Assembly: GCF_024345975.1 (NCBI RefSeq)
Contig: NZ_JAGQCD010000018.1
Location: 1 to 64,000, forward strand
DNA length: 64,000 nt
DNA from: Cyanobium sp. Cruz-8D1
Lineage (GTDB): Bacteria > Cyanobacteriota > Cyanobacteriia > PCC-6307 > Cyanobiaceae
Direction of reading: 5' to 3'
In this document: one piece after another, positions 55,483 to 63,654 of the stretch
Layout of the letters: each line of letters starts with the position of its first letter
Numbering within the stretch: the stretch's first letter is position 1
The notes under the pieces: generated by a model
Seen by the model: the letters and a program-made list of their open reading frames with translations, nothing else
Database searches by the model: none
What the model was told of the DNA's origin: nothing
Position numbers and translations under genes: made by a program

Positions 55483-56310
55483 TTGGCCCTTCGCCGGCAC
55501 AGACTTCCCCGTTTCTGGCTGGCCATCACCCTGGGTTCGGTCGCTGCGGCCATCGGTCTGGGCTACTGGTGGGAACGCCAGCTGCCCGTGCGCCTGGAGC
55601 AGGCCTCCGCCAGCGGCCGCCTCGACGATTGCCTGCGCTACAGCGAACAGCTGGCCGCCCTCAGCTGGCTGCCCGGCCGCACCCCTTTTGATCGTGGCCG
55701 TTGCCTGCGGGCCAAGGCCGACCAGCTCTGGGGCGAGGCGAACTGGAGTGAGGCCCTGCGGCTGCAGCGCCAGGTGATCAACTCCAGGGCCGGCACCCCC
55801 TCCGATCGCGAGCGGCTCGCCCGTTGGCAGCGCCAGCTGCGGACCCTGGCCTTGAACCGCTTCCAGGCCGGTGATCTGCCTGGAGCCCTGGCGGCGCTCT
55901 CGCCCCTGGGGGAGGAGCGTAAGGACGCTGGCCGTTCCATGGGCGACGATCTGCAGGCGATCTGGAACCGCAACCGTTCCCAGCTGGAGCGGGCGACGCT
56001 GCTGGTGAAGCAGAGGCGCTGGTGGGAGGCCCTCGACAGCCTCAACCGCATCGACCATCCCTGGTGGCGTCAGCAGAGCCAACCCCTGCGGCAAGAGGTG
56101 AAAAAGGGCCTTGACCAGCTCAAGGGCATGGACCGGGAGCACGACAGCCACGGTTCCCTGCCCCATACCGTGTCCGGAGAGAAGCTGGACGGCCTGGTGC
56201 AACGCCGCATCGCCGCCGGCATGGATGAGTGGCAGGCGTTCCAGGAAGCCTGCAAGGAGCTGGGTGGACGGGTGGTCGAGGCCGGGCCCGAGAGCGCCTG
56301 CCAGCGCTGA
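55483..56310 (+). CDS. Membrane-anchored hypothetical protein paired with the Hsp70-like gene
   Basis: About 275 residues. An N-terminal signal-anchor (FWLAITLGSVAAAIGLGYWW) is followed by a helical, Trp/Arg-rich body that looks like TPR-type repeats (LDDCLRYSEQLAALSWLPGR; ANWSEALRLQRQVINSRAGT; LERATLLVKQRRWWEALDSL) and an acidic C-terminal region with GMDEWQAFQEACKELGGRVV. The start is uncertain: TTG 55483 fits the frame before the anchor, but a good AAAGGAG lies at 55451, 26 bp upstream of it. Function unknown; the ftrV gene follows after 13 bp. Confidence 0.7.
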   Translation: MALRRHRLPRFWLAITLGSVAAAIGLGYWWERQLPVRLEQASASGRLDDCLRYSEQLAALSWLPGRTPFDRGRCLRAKADQLWGEANWSEALRLQRQVINSRAGTPSDRERLARWQRQLRTLALNRFQAGDLPGALAALSPLGEERKDAGRSMGDDLQAIWNRNRSQLERATLLVKQRRWWEALDSLNRIDHPWWRQQSQPLRQEVKKGLDQLKGMDREHDSHGSLPHTVSGEKLDGLVQRRIAAGMDEWQAFQEACKELGGRVVEAGPESACQR

Positions 56311-56323
56311 GTCCCATGACAGG

Positions 56324-56569
56324 ATGGCCGCGCAGAGCGTCCCGGTGGACATGCAGCCAGGTGATCAGGTCAAGGTGAGCAGCAGCGTGGTCGTCTACAA
56401 CCACCCCCAGCACCGCGGTGAGGCCTTCGACATGGAAGGTCAGCAGGGGGAGGTGTTCAATATCCTCAACGACTGGAAGGGACGCCCCATCAGCCCGAAC
56501 CTGCCAGTCGTGGTGGCCTTCGGCAAGTTCCGAGCCCACTTCCGCGAGGATGAACTGGCTGCCGTCTGA
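56324..56569 (+). CDS. ftrV: Ferredoxin-thioredoxin reductase variable (alpha) chain
   Basis: An 81-residue beta-barrel subunit that pairs with the catalytic [4Fe-4S] subunit FtrC, passing electrons from ferredoxin to thioredoxin for light regulation of metabolism. Typical segments: GDQVKVSSSVVVYNHPQHRG, EGQQGEVFNILNDWKGRPIS and FGKFRAHFREDEL. The ATG at 56324 (MAAQSVPVDMQPG) was chosen. The catalytic subunit gene is not in the window. Confidence 0.93.
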   Translation: MAAQSVPVDMQPGDQVKVSSSVVVYNHPQHRGEAFDMEGQQGEVFNILNDWKGRPISPNLPVVVAFGKFRAHFREDELAAV

Positions 56570-56606
56570 GGCCCTTCAAGTCCGGCAGCAGCCAGCGCGA
56601 TAAACG

Positions 56607-57167
56607 TCAGTCCCGCAGCAGGTAGACGCCTTCCTCGCCATCGATGGCCTGGAGGCAGAGCTGGATGGTCTCGTGGCGGGCGGTGGGCACCACGCGACCG
56701 CAGTAATCCGGCTGGATCGGCACTTCCCGGTGGCCCCGGTCCACCATCACCAGCAGCCCCACCCGGCGGGGGCGTCCCCAGGCCTGCAGGGCCTCCAGGG
56801 CGGCCCGCACCGTGCGGCCGGTGAAGATGACGTCGTCGACGAGCACCACCTGACGGCCATCCACGGGCACCGGCAGCTGGGTGGCTTCCACCAGCCGGGT
56901 ACCCACCCGCTCCAGGTCATCGCGGTGGAAGGTGGGGTCGAGGCTGCCGTGGGCAATGGGATGGCCGCAGATCGCCTCCAGCCGTCCGGCCAGAACGCGC
57001 GCCAGGGCCACGCCCCGGGTGGGGATGCCGAGCAGCACCAGGTCCTGGCTTTCGGCAACCGCCTCCAGGACCTGGGAGGCGAGCCTGTCGAGGGTGCGTC
57101 CCAGGTCCTGGGCGGAGAGCAGTTCCAACCTGTCCGCGGGTGCCGGACCGGCCATGGGCCTGGCCAT
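56607..57167 (-). CDS. pyrR: Bifunctional pyr operon regulator / uracil phosphoribosyltransferase
   Basis: A 186-residue phosphoribosyltransferase. The PRPP-binding motif is VVLVDDVIFTGRTVRAALEA, with LGIPTRGVALARVLAGRLEA before it and MVDRGHREVPIQPDYCG after it. In other bacteria PyrR controls pyrimidine genes by RNA attenuation; whether that holds here is unknown. Two in-frame ATGs (57167 and 57155) are possible starts. It is divergent from gpmI after about 110 bp. Confidence 0.92.
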   Translation of the reverse strand: MARPMAGPAPADRLELLSAQDLGRTLDRLASQVLEAVAESQDLVLLGIPTRGVALARVLAGRLEAICGHPIAHGSLDPTFHRDDLERVGTRLVEATQLPVPVDGRQVVLVDDVIFTGRTVRAALEALQAWGRPRRVGLLVMVDRGHREVPIQPDYCGRVVPTARHETIQLCLQAIDGEEGVYLLRD

Positions 57168-57276
57168 GAAGCGTATGGCGTGTAACCAAAGCCTGACGCA
57201 TTCTGGCCGGAAGAACGTCTTTCCAGGCGGGAGCTGTACCTTGGGTTTGTGTTGAAACGTGCAGTATTTCTCTCTG

Positions 57277-58929
57277 GTGACCGCAGTTCCCTCCCAGAAG
57301 CAGTCTGCCAACGGCAATGCCGAACGCGTTTCCTGCGAGGCGGCTGCCCCCGTCGCCCCGATGGTCCTGGCCATCCTTGATGGTTGGGGCTACAGCCACG
57401 AGCCAGACCACAATGCCGTCAGGGCGGCCGACACACCGGTGATGGACGCCCTGTGGCACGCCTATCCCCACACTCTGATCGAAGCCAGCGGCGCCGCCGT
57501 CGGCCTGCCGGATCACCAGATGGGCAACTCGGAGGTGGGCCACCTCACGATCGGCTCCGGCCGGATCATCCGCCAGGAGCTGGTGCGGATCGGCCAGGCG
57601 GTGCGCAGCGGCAGCATCGCCAGCAATCAGGCCCTCAACGACCTGGGCGACACCCTGGTGGCCAATGGCCGCCCCTTGCATCTGATCGGCCTCTGCTCCG
57701 ATGGCGGCGTCCACAGCCATGTCGACCATCTCGGCGGCCTGCTGCGCTGGGCGGCCGGCCGCGGCCTCAGCGATGTGCTGGTGCATGTGGTCACCGATGG
57801 CCGTGACTCGGCCCCCCATGGCGGCCCGGGTTACCTGGCCCGCATTCAGGCGATGATCAACGAGGCCGGCGTGGGCCGGATCGCCACCCTCTGCGGCCGC
57901 TATTGGGCCATGGACCGCGACCAGCGCTGGGAGCGCACGGAGAAGGCCTACCGGCTGCTCACCGAGCCGGCCGAGATCTGCCCCCTCAGCCCTCTGGAGG
58001 TGCTCGAGGGCTCCTATGCCGAGGGCGTCACCGACGAGTTCCTGGAGCCGGTGCGCCTCGCTGAGGGACTCCTGGAAAGCGGCGATGGCCTGGTCTGCTT
58101 CAACTTCCGCCCCGACCGGGTGCGCCAGCTGATGCGCGCCCTGGTGCTGCCGGGCTTCGACGGCTTCCAGCGCCAGTGGATCGGCCCCCTCCACGTCGTC
58201 ACCTTCACCCAGTACGAGCAGGGCCTGCCGGTGCAGGTGGCCTTCCCCCCCGAATCCCTCGATGGCCTGCTGGGCCAGGTGGTCTCCGAGCACGGCCTGC
58301 GGCAGTTCCGCACCGCCGAAACCGAGAAGTACCCCCACGTCACCTATTTCATGAATGGGGGCATCGAGCAGGCTTTCCCCGGCGAAGACCGCCATCTGGT
58401 GCCCTCGCCCCGCGTCGCCACCTACGACCAGGCGCCGGCGATGTCGGCGGAGAAGCTCACCGATAGCTGCATCGCCGCCATTGGCAAGGGGTTGTATTCC
58501 CTGGTGGTGATCAATTACGCCAACCCCGACATGGTGGGCCACACCGGCCAGATGGAGGCCGCCGCCGAAGCCGTCGCCACGGTTGACCGCTGCGTGGGCC
58601 GGCTGGTGGAGGCCACCACCCGCATGGGCGGCACCCTGCTGATCACGGCCGACCATGGCAATGCTGAAGTCATGCAGGGCCCCGATGGACTCCCCTGGAC
58701 GGCTCACACCACCAATCCGGTGCCGGTGATCCTGGTGGAGGGCGAAAAGCGCCAGCTGCCCGGCCATGGCAACGACATCAGCCTGCGGGAGCACGGCGGC
58801 CTGGCTGACATCGCCCCCACGTTGCTGGAGATCCTGGGCCTGCCCAAGCCGGCCCGCATGACCGGCGTCTCGCTGGTGGTGCCGGCCTCCACGCCCGCCG
58901 CCCGGATTCCCCACACCCTCGGCGCCTGA
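57277..58929 (+). CDS. gpmI: 2,3-bisphosphoglycerate-independent phosphoglycerate mutase
   Basis: About 550 residues; the manganese-dependent glycolytic mutase. The phosphoserine motif is [20 protein letters not shown] (Ser85), and [10 protein letters not shown] opens the domain; [13 protein letters not shown] carries metal ligands. A GTG at 57277 ([13 protein letters not shown]) gives an N-terminal tail of about 28 residues; GTG 57259 is 6 codons earlier and equally possible. secG follows after 32 bp. Confidence 0.95.
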   Translation: MTAVPSQKQSANGNAERVSCEAAAPVAPMVLAILDGWGYSHEPDHNAVRAADTPVMDALWHAYPHTLIEASGAAVGLPDHQMGNSEVGHLTIGSGRIIRQELVRIGQAVRSGSIASNQALNDLGDTLVANGRPLHLIGLCSDGGVHSHVDHLGGLLRWAAGRGLSDVLVHVVTDGRDSAPHGGPGYLARIQAMINEAGVGRIATLCGRYWAMDRDQRWERTEKAYRLLTEPAEICPLSPLEVLEGSYAEGVTDEFLEPVRLAEGLLESGDGLVCFNFRPDRVRQLMRALVLPGFDGFQRQWIGPLHVVTFTQYEQGLPVQVAFPPESLDGLLGQVVSEHGLRQFRTAETEKYPHVTYFMNGGIEQAFPGEDRHLVPSPRVATYDQAPAMSAEKLTDSCIAAIGKGLYSLVVINYANPDMVGHTGQMEAAAEAVATVDRCVGRLVEATTRMGGTLLITADHGNAEVMQGPDGLPWTAHTTNPVPVILVEGEKRQLPGHGNDISLREHGGLADIAPTLLEILGLPKPARMTGVSLVVPASTPAARIPHTLGA

Positions 58930-58961
58930 GGGGCCGCTTCTGGGACGGCTAGTCTTGGAAA

Positions 58962-59192
58962 ATGGTCAAGAACATTGTCTCCTCTCTCTGGATGCTCAGC
59001 GGCGCCCTGCTGATCATTTCTGTGCTTCTGCACAGCCCCAAGGGTGATGGCATGGGAGGTCTGGCCTCCAGTGGTGGCTCGATGTTCAGCAGCGCCCGCA
59101 GCGCCGAGAACACCCTCAACCGCATCACCTGGACCCTGCTCGCCCTGTTCCTGGGGCTGGCCGTGGTGCTGAGCGCCGGTTGGCTGGGCTGA
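58962..59192 (+). CDS. secG: Preprotein translocase subunit SecG
   Basis: A 76-residue protein with two membrane segments (SSLWMLSGALLIISVLLHSP and NRITWTLLALFLGLAVVLSA), the subunit that assists SecYEG export. The loop SPKGDGMGGLASSGGSMFSS is the family hallmark. It starts 32 bp after gpmI, and msrB starts 5 bp after its stop. Confidence 0.93.
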   Translation: MVKNIVSSLWMLSGALLIISVLLHSPKGDGMGGLASSGGSMFSSARSAENTLNRITWTLLALFLGLAVVLSAGWLG

Positions 59193-59197
59193 ACCGG

Positions 59198-59701
59198 ATG
59201 GATCGCCGCAACTTTCTCTCCAGCCTGCTGGCCCGTCTGGGGGCACCCCTGGCGGGGCTGCTGCCCTTCCTGCCGGCCTCCAAGGCCCTGGCGGCGGCGA
59301 AGGCCACCGACCCCGCCTGGCAGCTGACCCCGGCGGAATGGAAGAAGCGCCTCAGCCCGGCGGCCTATGCGGTGCTGCGCGATGAGGGCACCGAGCGCCC
59401 CTTCAGCAGCCCGCTCAACAAGGAGAAGCGCAGCGGCACCTACGTCTGCGCCGCTTGCCGCCTGCCCCTGTTCGCCTCCACCACCAAGTTCGACTCCGGC
59501 ACCGGCTGGCCGAGCTTCTGGCAACCCCTGTCCAAGGCGGTGGTCACCAAGACCGACTTCAAGCTGATCCTGCCGCGCACGGAATACCACTGCCGCCGCT
59601 GCGGCGGCCACCAGGGCCATGTCTTCGACGACGGACCCAAGCCCACCGGCAAGCGTTACTGCAACAACGGCGTGGCCCTGGCCTTCGTGCCGGGGGGCTG
59701 A
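59198..59701 (+). CDS. msrB: Exported peptide methionine (R)-S-oxide reductase
   Basis: A 167-residue enzyme that reduces methionine-R-sulfoxide. It has a zinc site from two CxxC pairs (CAAC and CRRC), FDSGTGWPSFWQPL, and the catalytic Cys in RYCNNGVAL. The N-terminus MDRRNFLSSLLARLGAPLAG resembles a twin-Arg signal, suggesting Tat export. ATG 59198 is preferred since MDRRNFL is the natural signal start; an upstream start at 59180 overlaps secG. Together with the exported MsrA at 23474-24100 it suggests repair in the periplasm or lumen. Confidence 0.93.
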   Translation: MDRRNFLSSLLARLGAPLAGLLPFLPASKALAAAKATDPAWQLTPAEWKKRLSPAAYAVLRDEGTERPFSSPLNKEKRSGTYVCAACRLPLFASTTKFDSGTGWPSFWQPLSKAVVTKTDFKLILPRTEYHCRRCGGHQGHVFDDGPKPTGKRYCNNGVALAFVPGG

Positions 59702-59733
59702 GGTTCAGGCCGGCACTCCGTTCGCCCGGCGCT

Positions 59734-61332
59734 TTAGTCCGCCCCCGCCAGAACCGGTTCCCTGGTGCTGATGCCCGGCGCGGGCGGCGATGGCACCAGG
59801 GCATCCTGGCCGAGTTGATCGCCGATGCGCTCCCGGGCCAGCTGGCGGTACTCCCAGAAATGTTCGCCGGCAGCGCAGAGTCCCAGGTAGAGGGCCAGAA
59901 GCCTGGGCTGTTGCCGCGCCATCTGGAGTAGCTGTCGCCAGAACTGGCCGCAGAGTGAAGGGCGGCGCACCCCTTGGCGCCAGATCAGCAGGGCCAGCAA
60001 ACGCAGCGCCCGGGCCGGCGGCACGTGCATCTGCTGGGCGCAGTGGGGATTGGGGGTGATGGCGAGGCAGTGATGCAGGCAGCGCTCCAGGTAGGTGGCG
60101 GGCTCATACATCCGCCAGAGGGCCTGGACGTACTCGCGGCCGATCTCCTGGGCCGGCCGGGTGGGCACGAAATTCATCAGGGCGTTCTGATCGCCGCAGA
60201 GGATATCCGCCTCCGGCAGCAGCCGCCCTTCCTGCTTCAGCCGCGTCCAGAGCGCCGTATTCGGCAGGGCCTGGAGAATCCCCAGCATCGGCTGGGGAAT
60301 GGTCGTTTCGGCGATGAAGGCCTCGATGCGCTCTCCGGCCCCTGATCGTTCCCCGTCGAAACCAAGGATGAACCCGGCGTAGATGATCAATCCCGCCGCG
60401 TTGATCGTCCGGCAGGCTTCAACGAGCGGATGGCGGGTGTTCTGCTGCTTGCGCGTGATCGCGAGGCTGTCCTGGTCGGGTGTCTCGATGCCCAGGAAGA
60501 CCCCGAAGAAGCCGGCCTGGGCCATCAGCTCCAGCAGGTCGGGCTGCTCGGCCAGATTCACCGAGGCTTCGGTGAGGAAGTTGAAGGGGTAGCGATGCTC
60601 CTGCATCCAGGGAATGAGGTCGCGGAGCAGGCGTTTGACGTTGTGCTGATTGCCGATGAAGTTGTCATCCACCATGAAGATGGATCCCCGCCAGCCCAGG
60701 TCGTACAGGGTCTGAAGTTCCCCCAGCAGCTGGTGGTTCTGCTTGGTCCGTGGCTTGCGGCCGTAGAGGTTGATGATGTCGCAGAACTCGCAGTTGAAGG
60801 GGCAACCGCGGGAGAACTGCACCGCCATCATCAGGTAGGCGTCTCGCTGCAACAGGTCGTAGCGGGGCCGGGGGCTGAGGCTGACATCCGGCTTCTGGTC
60901 GGCCCGGAACACCCCTGTGGGGGCGCCATTGCTGAGGGCCTCCAGGAAGGCGGGCACCGTGATCTCGCCCTCATCAAGGATCAGGTAGTGGGCCCCGGAT
61001 TGCAGCGCATGGTCCGGCAGCGAGGTGGGATAGGGGCCACCGACCGCCACCTTTTTGCCCATCGCCACCGCCTTGCGGATCAGCTGGTCGAAATCCTCCC
61101 GTTGCACGAGCATCGCCGAGATAATCACAAGGTCGCACCAGTGCCAATCGTCCTCCGGCTCCTCGGCCACGTTCCTGTCGTGGAAACGCAGGTTCCATGC
61201 CGGCGGCAGCAGGGAGGCCACCGTGAGGATCCCCAGCGGTGGGATGAAGGCCTTGACGCCGGCCATCGCCAGGAACCGGTCGAACGACCAGAATGTTTTC
61301 GGGAAGAGGGGATAGAGCAGGAGTGCGTTCAT
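59734..61332 (-). CDS. B12-binding radical SAM protein
   Basis: A 532-residue protein. An N-terminal cobalamin-binding domain (MNALLLYPLFPKTFWSFDRF; WCDLVIISAMLVQREDFDQL) is followed by a radical SAM core with CxxxCxxC in FSRGCPFNCEFCDIINLYGR, then NFLTEASVNLAEQPDLLELM and a C-terminal DUF4070-like domain (PNTALWTRLKQEGRLLPEAD). Members make methylations or unusual rearrangements, substrate unknown. The ATG at 61332 overlaps the stop of the HEPN frame as ATGA. Confidence 0.9.
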   Translation of the reverse strand: MNALLLYPLFPKTFWSFDRFLAMAGVKAFIPPLGILTVASLLPPAWNLRFHDRNVAEEPEDDWHWCDLVIISAMLVQREDFDQLIRKAVAMGKKVAVGGPYPTSLPDHALQSGAHYLILDEGEITVPAFLEALSNGAPTGVFRADQKPDVSLSPRPRYDLLQRDAYLMMAVQFSRGCPFNCEFCDIINLYGRKPRTKQNHQLLGELQTLYDLGWRGSIFMVDDNFIGNQHNVKRLLRDLIPWMQEHRYPFNFLTEASVNLAEQPDLLELMAQAGFFGVFLGIETPDQDSLAITRKQQNTRHPLVEACRTINAAGLIIYAGFILGFDGERSGAGERIEAFIAETTIPQPMLGILQALPNTALWTRLKQEGRLLPEADILCGDQNALMNFVPTRPAQEIGREYVQALWRMYEPATYLERCLHHCLAITPNPHCAQQMHVPPARALRLLALLIWRQGVRRPSLCGQFWRQLLQMARQQPRLLALYLGLCAAGEHFWEYRQLARERIGDQLGQDALVPSPPAPGISTREPVLAGAD

Positions 61333-61940
61333 CGGTTCGGCAACAACGCTGAGAAGGCATCCGGCCAGCAGCGCCGGTCCGTTCCGTTCAACGTAGGCAC
61401 CGAATGAAAGTGCAAGCCGGAGTCGTGATGCTCAGTGACGTCAGTTGATGCACTCCCACTGCATTCTGCTGCTGAAGTACCGGTCGCTTCTGTTGCATCT
61501 GTGTCTTCACAGTGTGCAGCACCCATGGACATGAAGCAGCAAGGGCCTTGGCAGCCACTCCCTTTCCCAGGGGCTGCAGGCCTCCGGGCGAGACCAGGAG
61601 GAGAGACGCCCAGCAGGAGCGGCCAATCGGGAGCAGTGATCTCCAGGCTGTCGTCGTAGCGGGTCTGAACCGCAAAGAAGGTGAGATCAGCAATCCGCTC
61701 GAATGGGCTCACATCTGTGCCCGATTCCTCCAACCAATCCATCAGGGCAACGAGGTCGTGGGTGAAGGGAGCGAGGCCGCCACGTGAGTGGATCCAGCTT
61801 TTCAGCGCTTTCTCGCAGGCCTGCTGCAACAGGAAGCCGATGCTGCTGTCGCGAAATCCTGAGAGCTCCACCATGCGCCGCGCTTCATCAGGGTCGGACA
61901 GGGCGATCCGGAGGAAGCGAATCGCGTCGGGGTCAGCCGT
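61329..61940 (-). pseudogene. HEPN domain toxin-like gene with ACG in place of start and a run-on tail
   Basis: The frame begins at ACG 61940, overlapping the MNT gene stop (ACGGCTGA), and reads ADPDAIRFLRIALSDPDEAR before the first ATG at 61874. The HEPN core follows: GFRDSSIGFLLQQACEKALK and SRGGLAPFTHDLVALMDWL, with the conserved His of the R-H motif. In intact relatives I would expect ATGGCTGA here, so one base change removed the start. After YDDSLEITAPDWPLLLG the sequence turns into a Pro/Ser/His-rich tail of about 95 residues that does not look like the family and ends in an ATGA overlap with the radical SAM gene. ACG or ATG 61874 could allow weak expression. Confidence 0.65.
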
Positions 61941-62286
61941 GCAGCAGGATTCCCTCCTGGTACGCCTGGGTGGTGACGGCGCTTCGGTCCTGCTGCCGTT
62001 GGATCACCTCAGTTTCGGAGTAAAGAAGCAGATCAAGAGGCAGCCGATGGCTTGAGTATTGGCCCCAGAGGGCTCCCAGCACGCGAACCGGATCGTGGCC
62101 GGCGAGCCAGTGATCCGGCACGGTGATCAGCAGATCAACGTCGGAGTCGGGCCGGGCGGTGCCCCTGGCGCGGGATCCGAAGAGCCTCACCTGCGCTTCC
62201 GGGATGGCCGCTGTGATCCCTGAGGCGACGGCGTTGATGCGCGGGTCGATCGGGATGGCGGAAGTGGCGAAGGAGGCAACAGTCAT
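61933..62286 (-). CDS. MNT-type nucleotidyltransferase (antitoxin of HEPN/MNT pair)
   Basis: A 117-residue minimal nucleotidyltransferase. The active site is GSRARGTARPDSDVDLLI, with the GS and DxD pattern intact. In known systems the MNT enzyme silences the HEPN RNase by adenylylating it, and the two genes overlap as they do here. The start is ATG 62286 (MTVASFATSAIPIDPR); an open frame continues upstream but without the family's sequence. The conserved C-terminal part is VTTQAYQEGILLHG. Confidence 0.85.
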   Translation of the reverse strand: MTVASFATSAIPIDPRINAVASGITAAIPEAQVRLFGSRARGTARPDSDVDLLITVPDHWLAGHDPVRVLGALWGQYSSHRLPLDLLLYSETEVIQRQQDRSAVTTQAYQEGILLHG

Positions 62287-62368
62287 GGGGGCATTCTGGT
62301 CATGGAGCCTCGATAGCGACCACCCTGCGCTGAGCGTGCGGGTACGGAACCTGCCGAGTGGTTCCACA

Positions 62369-62659
62369 TCAATAGTGGTATCGAGCCTGCAGAAACTCGA
62401 CGCGGTCAGCTTTGACGAGGTAGACGCAGCGGTGCTCCTGGGCAAGCCGGCGCGACCAGACCCCTGAGCCGAGGTGTTTAAGCGGTTCCGGTTTGCCGAT
62501 GCCGCTGAAGGGATCGCGCAGCACGGCCTTCATCAGCTCCAGCAGGCGGCGAGCGGTGCGGCGAGGAGTCTGCCTGGCATGGCGCCGATCAGCCTCGATC
62601 CAGTGCTGCAGGTCCTCCAGGAACTCCGGATGGCACACCGCTTCTCGCTGGGTACTCAT
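62369..62659 (-). CDS. yoeB: YoeB/Txe-family mRNA interferase toxin
   Basis: A 96-residue ribosome-dependent RNase. HPEFLEDLQHWIEADRRHAR at the start, then LMKAVLRDPFSGIGKPEPLK and the C-terminal RRLAQEHRCVYLV plus RYHY with the catalytic residues. Length is typical. It begins inside the antitoxin stop (ATGA at 62656-62659), the usual order of antitoxin first. Confidence 0.93.
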   Translation of the reverse strand: MSTQREAVCHPEFLEDLQHWIEADRRHARQTPRRTARRLLELMKAVLRDPFSGIGKPEPLKHLGSGVWSRRLAQEHRCVYLVKADRVEFLQARYHY

Positions 62660-62931
62660 GCCTCCAGCTGGGCTTCGAGATCCTCAAGGCGGAGGGCGGG
62701 AAGGGTGTCGCTCTGGGCGCGTTCCAGGGCCGCAAGCAGTCGGGCGGCATTACGGGGTGAGCGCAGCAGGTGGGCCGTTTCCAGCAGCCCCTCCAGCTCA
62801 TCTGCCGCCACCAAGGCGACATCACCGCCCTGACGGCGACGCACCATCACCACCTCGCGATCCTCCACCACCCGGTCCATCAGGGCCTTGAGCTGGTCGC
62901 GGGCGGCGGTGTAGGTGGTTTCGATGCTCAT
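62656..62931 (-). CDS. yefM: YefM/Phd-family antitoxin
   Basis: A 91-residue antitoxin. The N-terminal DNA-binding part is MSIETTYTAARDQLKALMDR and VMVRRRQGGDVALVAADELE; the C-terminus binds YoeB. ATG 62931 was chosen because it starts the Phd/YefM fold. The complex normally represses its own promoter, which should lie in the 106 bp upstream. Confidence 0.9.
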   Translation of the reverse strand: MSIETTYTAARDQLKALMDRVVEDREVVMVRRRQGGDVALVAADELEGLLETAHLLRSPRNAARLLAALERAQSDTLPALRLEDLEAQLEA

Positions 62932-63037
62932 GGAGCTGTACAGGAAGTCTGTCCAGGCAAGCTGGTTTTGGCTGCTGAGATCGGGCCTGGCGCCCTGGCC
63001 AGGGTGCATGGCTCCAGCTGAACGGCCTCAGGCCTGC

Positions 63038-63406
63038 TCAGAGGGAGTCATGCAGCACAAGCCCCTCATGGCAGACTGTGAACTCCACAGTTCCTGGAAT
63101 TCGACAGCGCTCGTCGTAACGGGCCTGGCTGGTCACCACCAGATCCTCCGACATCAGCACACCGCGCAGTGCCTTCTGCAATCGCACCGTTTCGCTGTAG
63201 CGGCTGGTGAGCTCGGGCTCCACCACCAGCAGATCCAGATCGTTGGCGGCGGCAAGTTCGCCCCGGGCAGCCGAACCAAAGGCGATCAGGCGCAGCGGTG
63301 AGGCCGCCGCCACGAGCCGGTTCACCACGTCGTTCACCTTCTCGGTGGTGACAGCCCAGGGCTGGCCTTGTCCACCGGCGGCCATGGCAAGAGTGGCTTG
63401 GGTCAT
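63038..63406 (-). CDS. Solitary MNT-type nucleotidyltransferase
   Basis: A 122-residue minimal nucleotidyltransferase with FGSAARGELAAANDLDLLVV and a DxD pattern. No HEPN gene follows it on the same strand in the next 100 bp, and the YefM/YoeB pair lies beyond. A partner may have been lost. The C-terminal part (TVEFTVCHEGLVLHDSL) resembles the MNT end of the pair at 61933. Start ATG 63406. Confidence 0.82.
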   Translation of the reverse strand: MTQATLAMAAGGQGQPWAVTTEKVNDVVNRLVAAASPLRLIAFGSAARGELAAANDLDLLVVEPELTSRYSETVRLQKALRGVLMSEDLVVTSQARYDERCRIPGTVEFTVCHEGLVLHDSL

Positions 63407-63654
63407 GGGGCCGGAAAAGTCGGCCGGCGAACGGGCCGGAACCTGAGGCTAAGGGTGGAAAGCGATTTCACGACTCCTTCTCCAGCTGCCGCTCCAGCGA
63501 CTGGCGGATCAGGCCGATGGCATAGGGCACCTCTTCCAGTGCGTTGAGCCGCAAGGCTTGGGTCAAGGTTTGGTCTTCACTGCGGCGTTGAGCAGATGGG
63601 GGAGCCTGGAGCCGTGCAGCTGAATGAACCGGCCGGGCTCGTTAGATTGGGCCG
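63407..63654. other. 248-bp stretch with possible degraded coding remnants
   Basis: On the minus strand, about 63468-63560 reads TQALRLNALEEVPYAIGLIR then QSLERQLEKES and a stop, which looks like a genuine protein C-terminus. A second frame a little upstream reads FIQLHGSRLPHLLNAAVKTK. The two are in different frames and no start codon joins them, so this may be the ruin of a gene, perhaps another toxin-antitoxin partner. I cannot name the family. On the plus strand it should hold the promoter of the gene at 63655. Confidence 0.35.
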
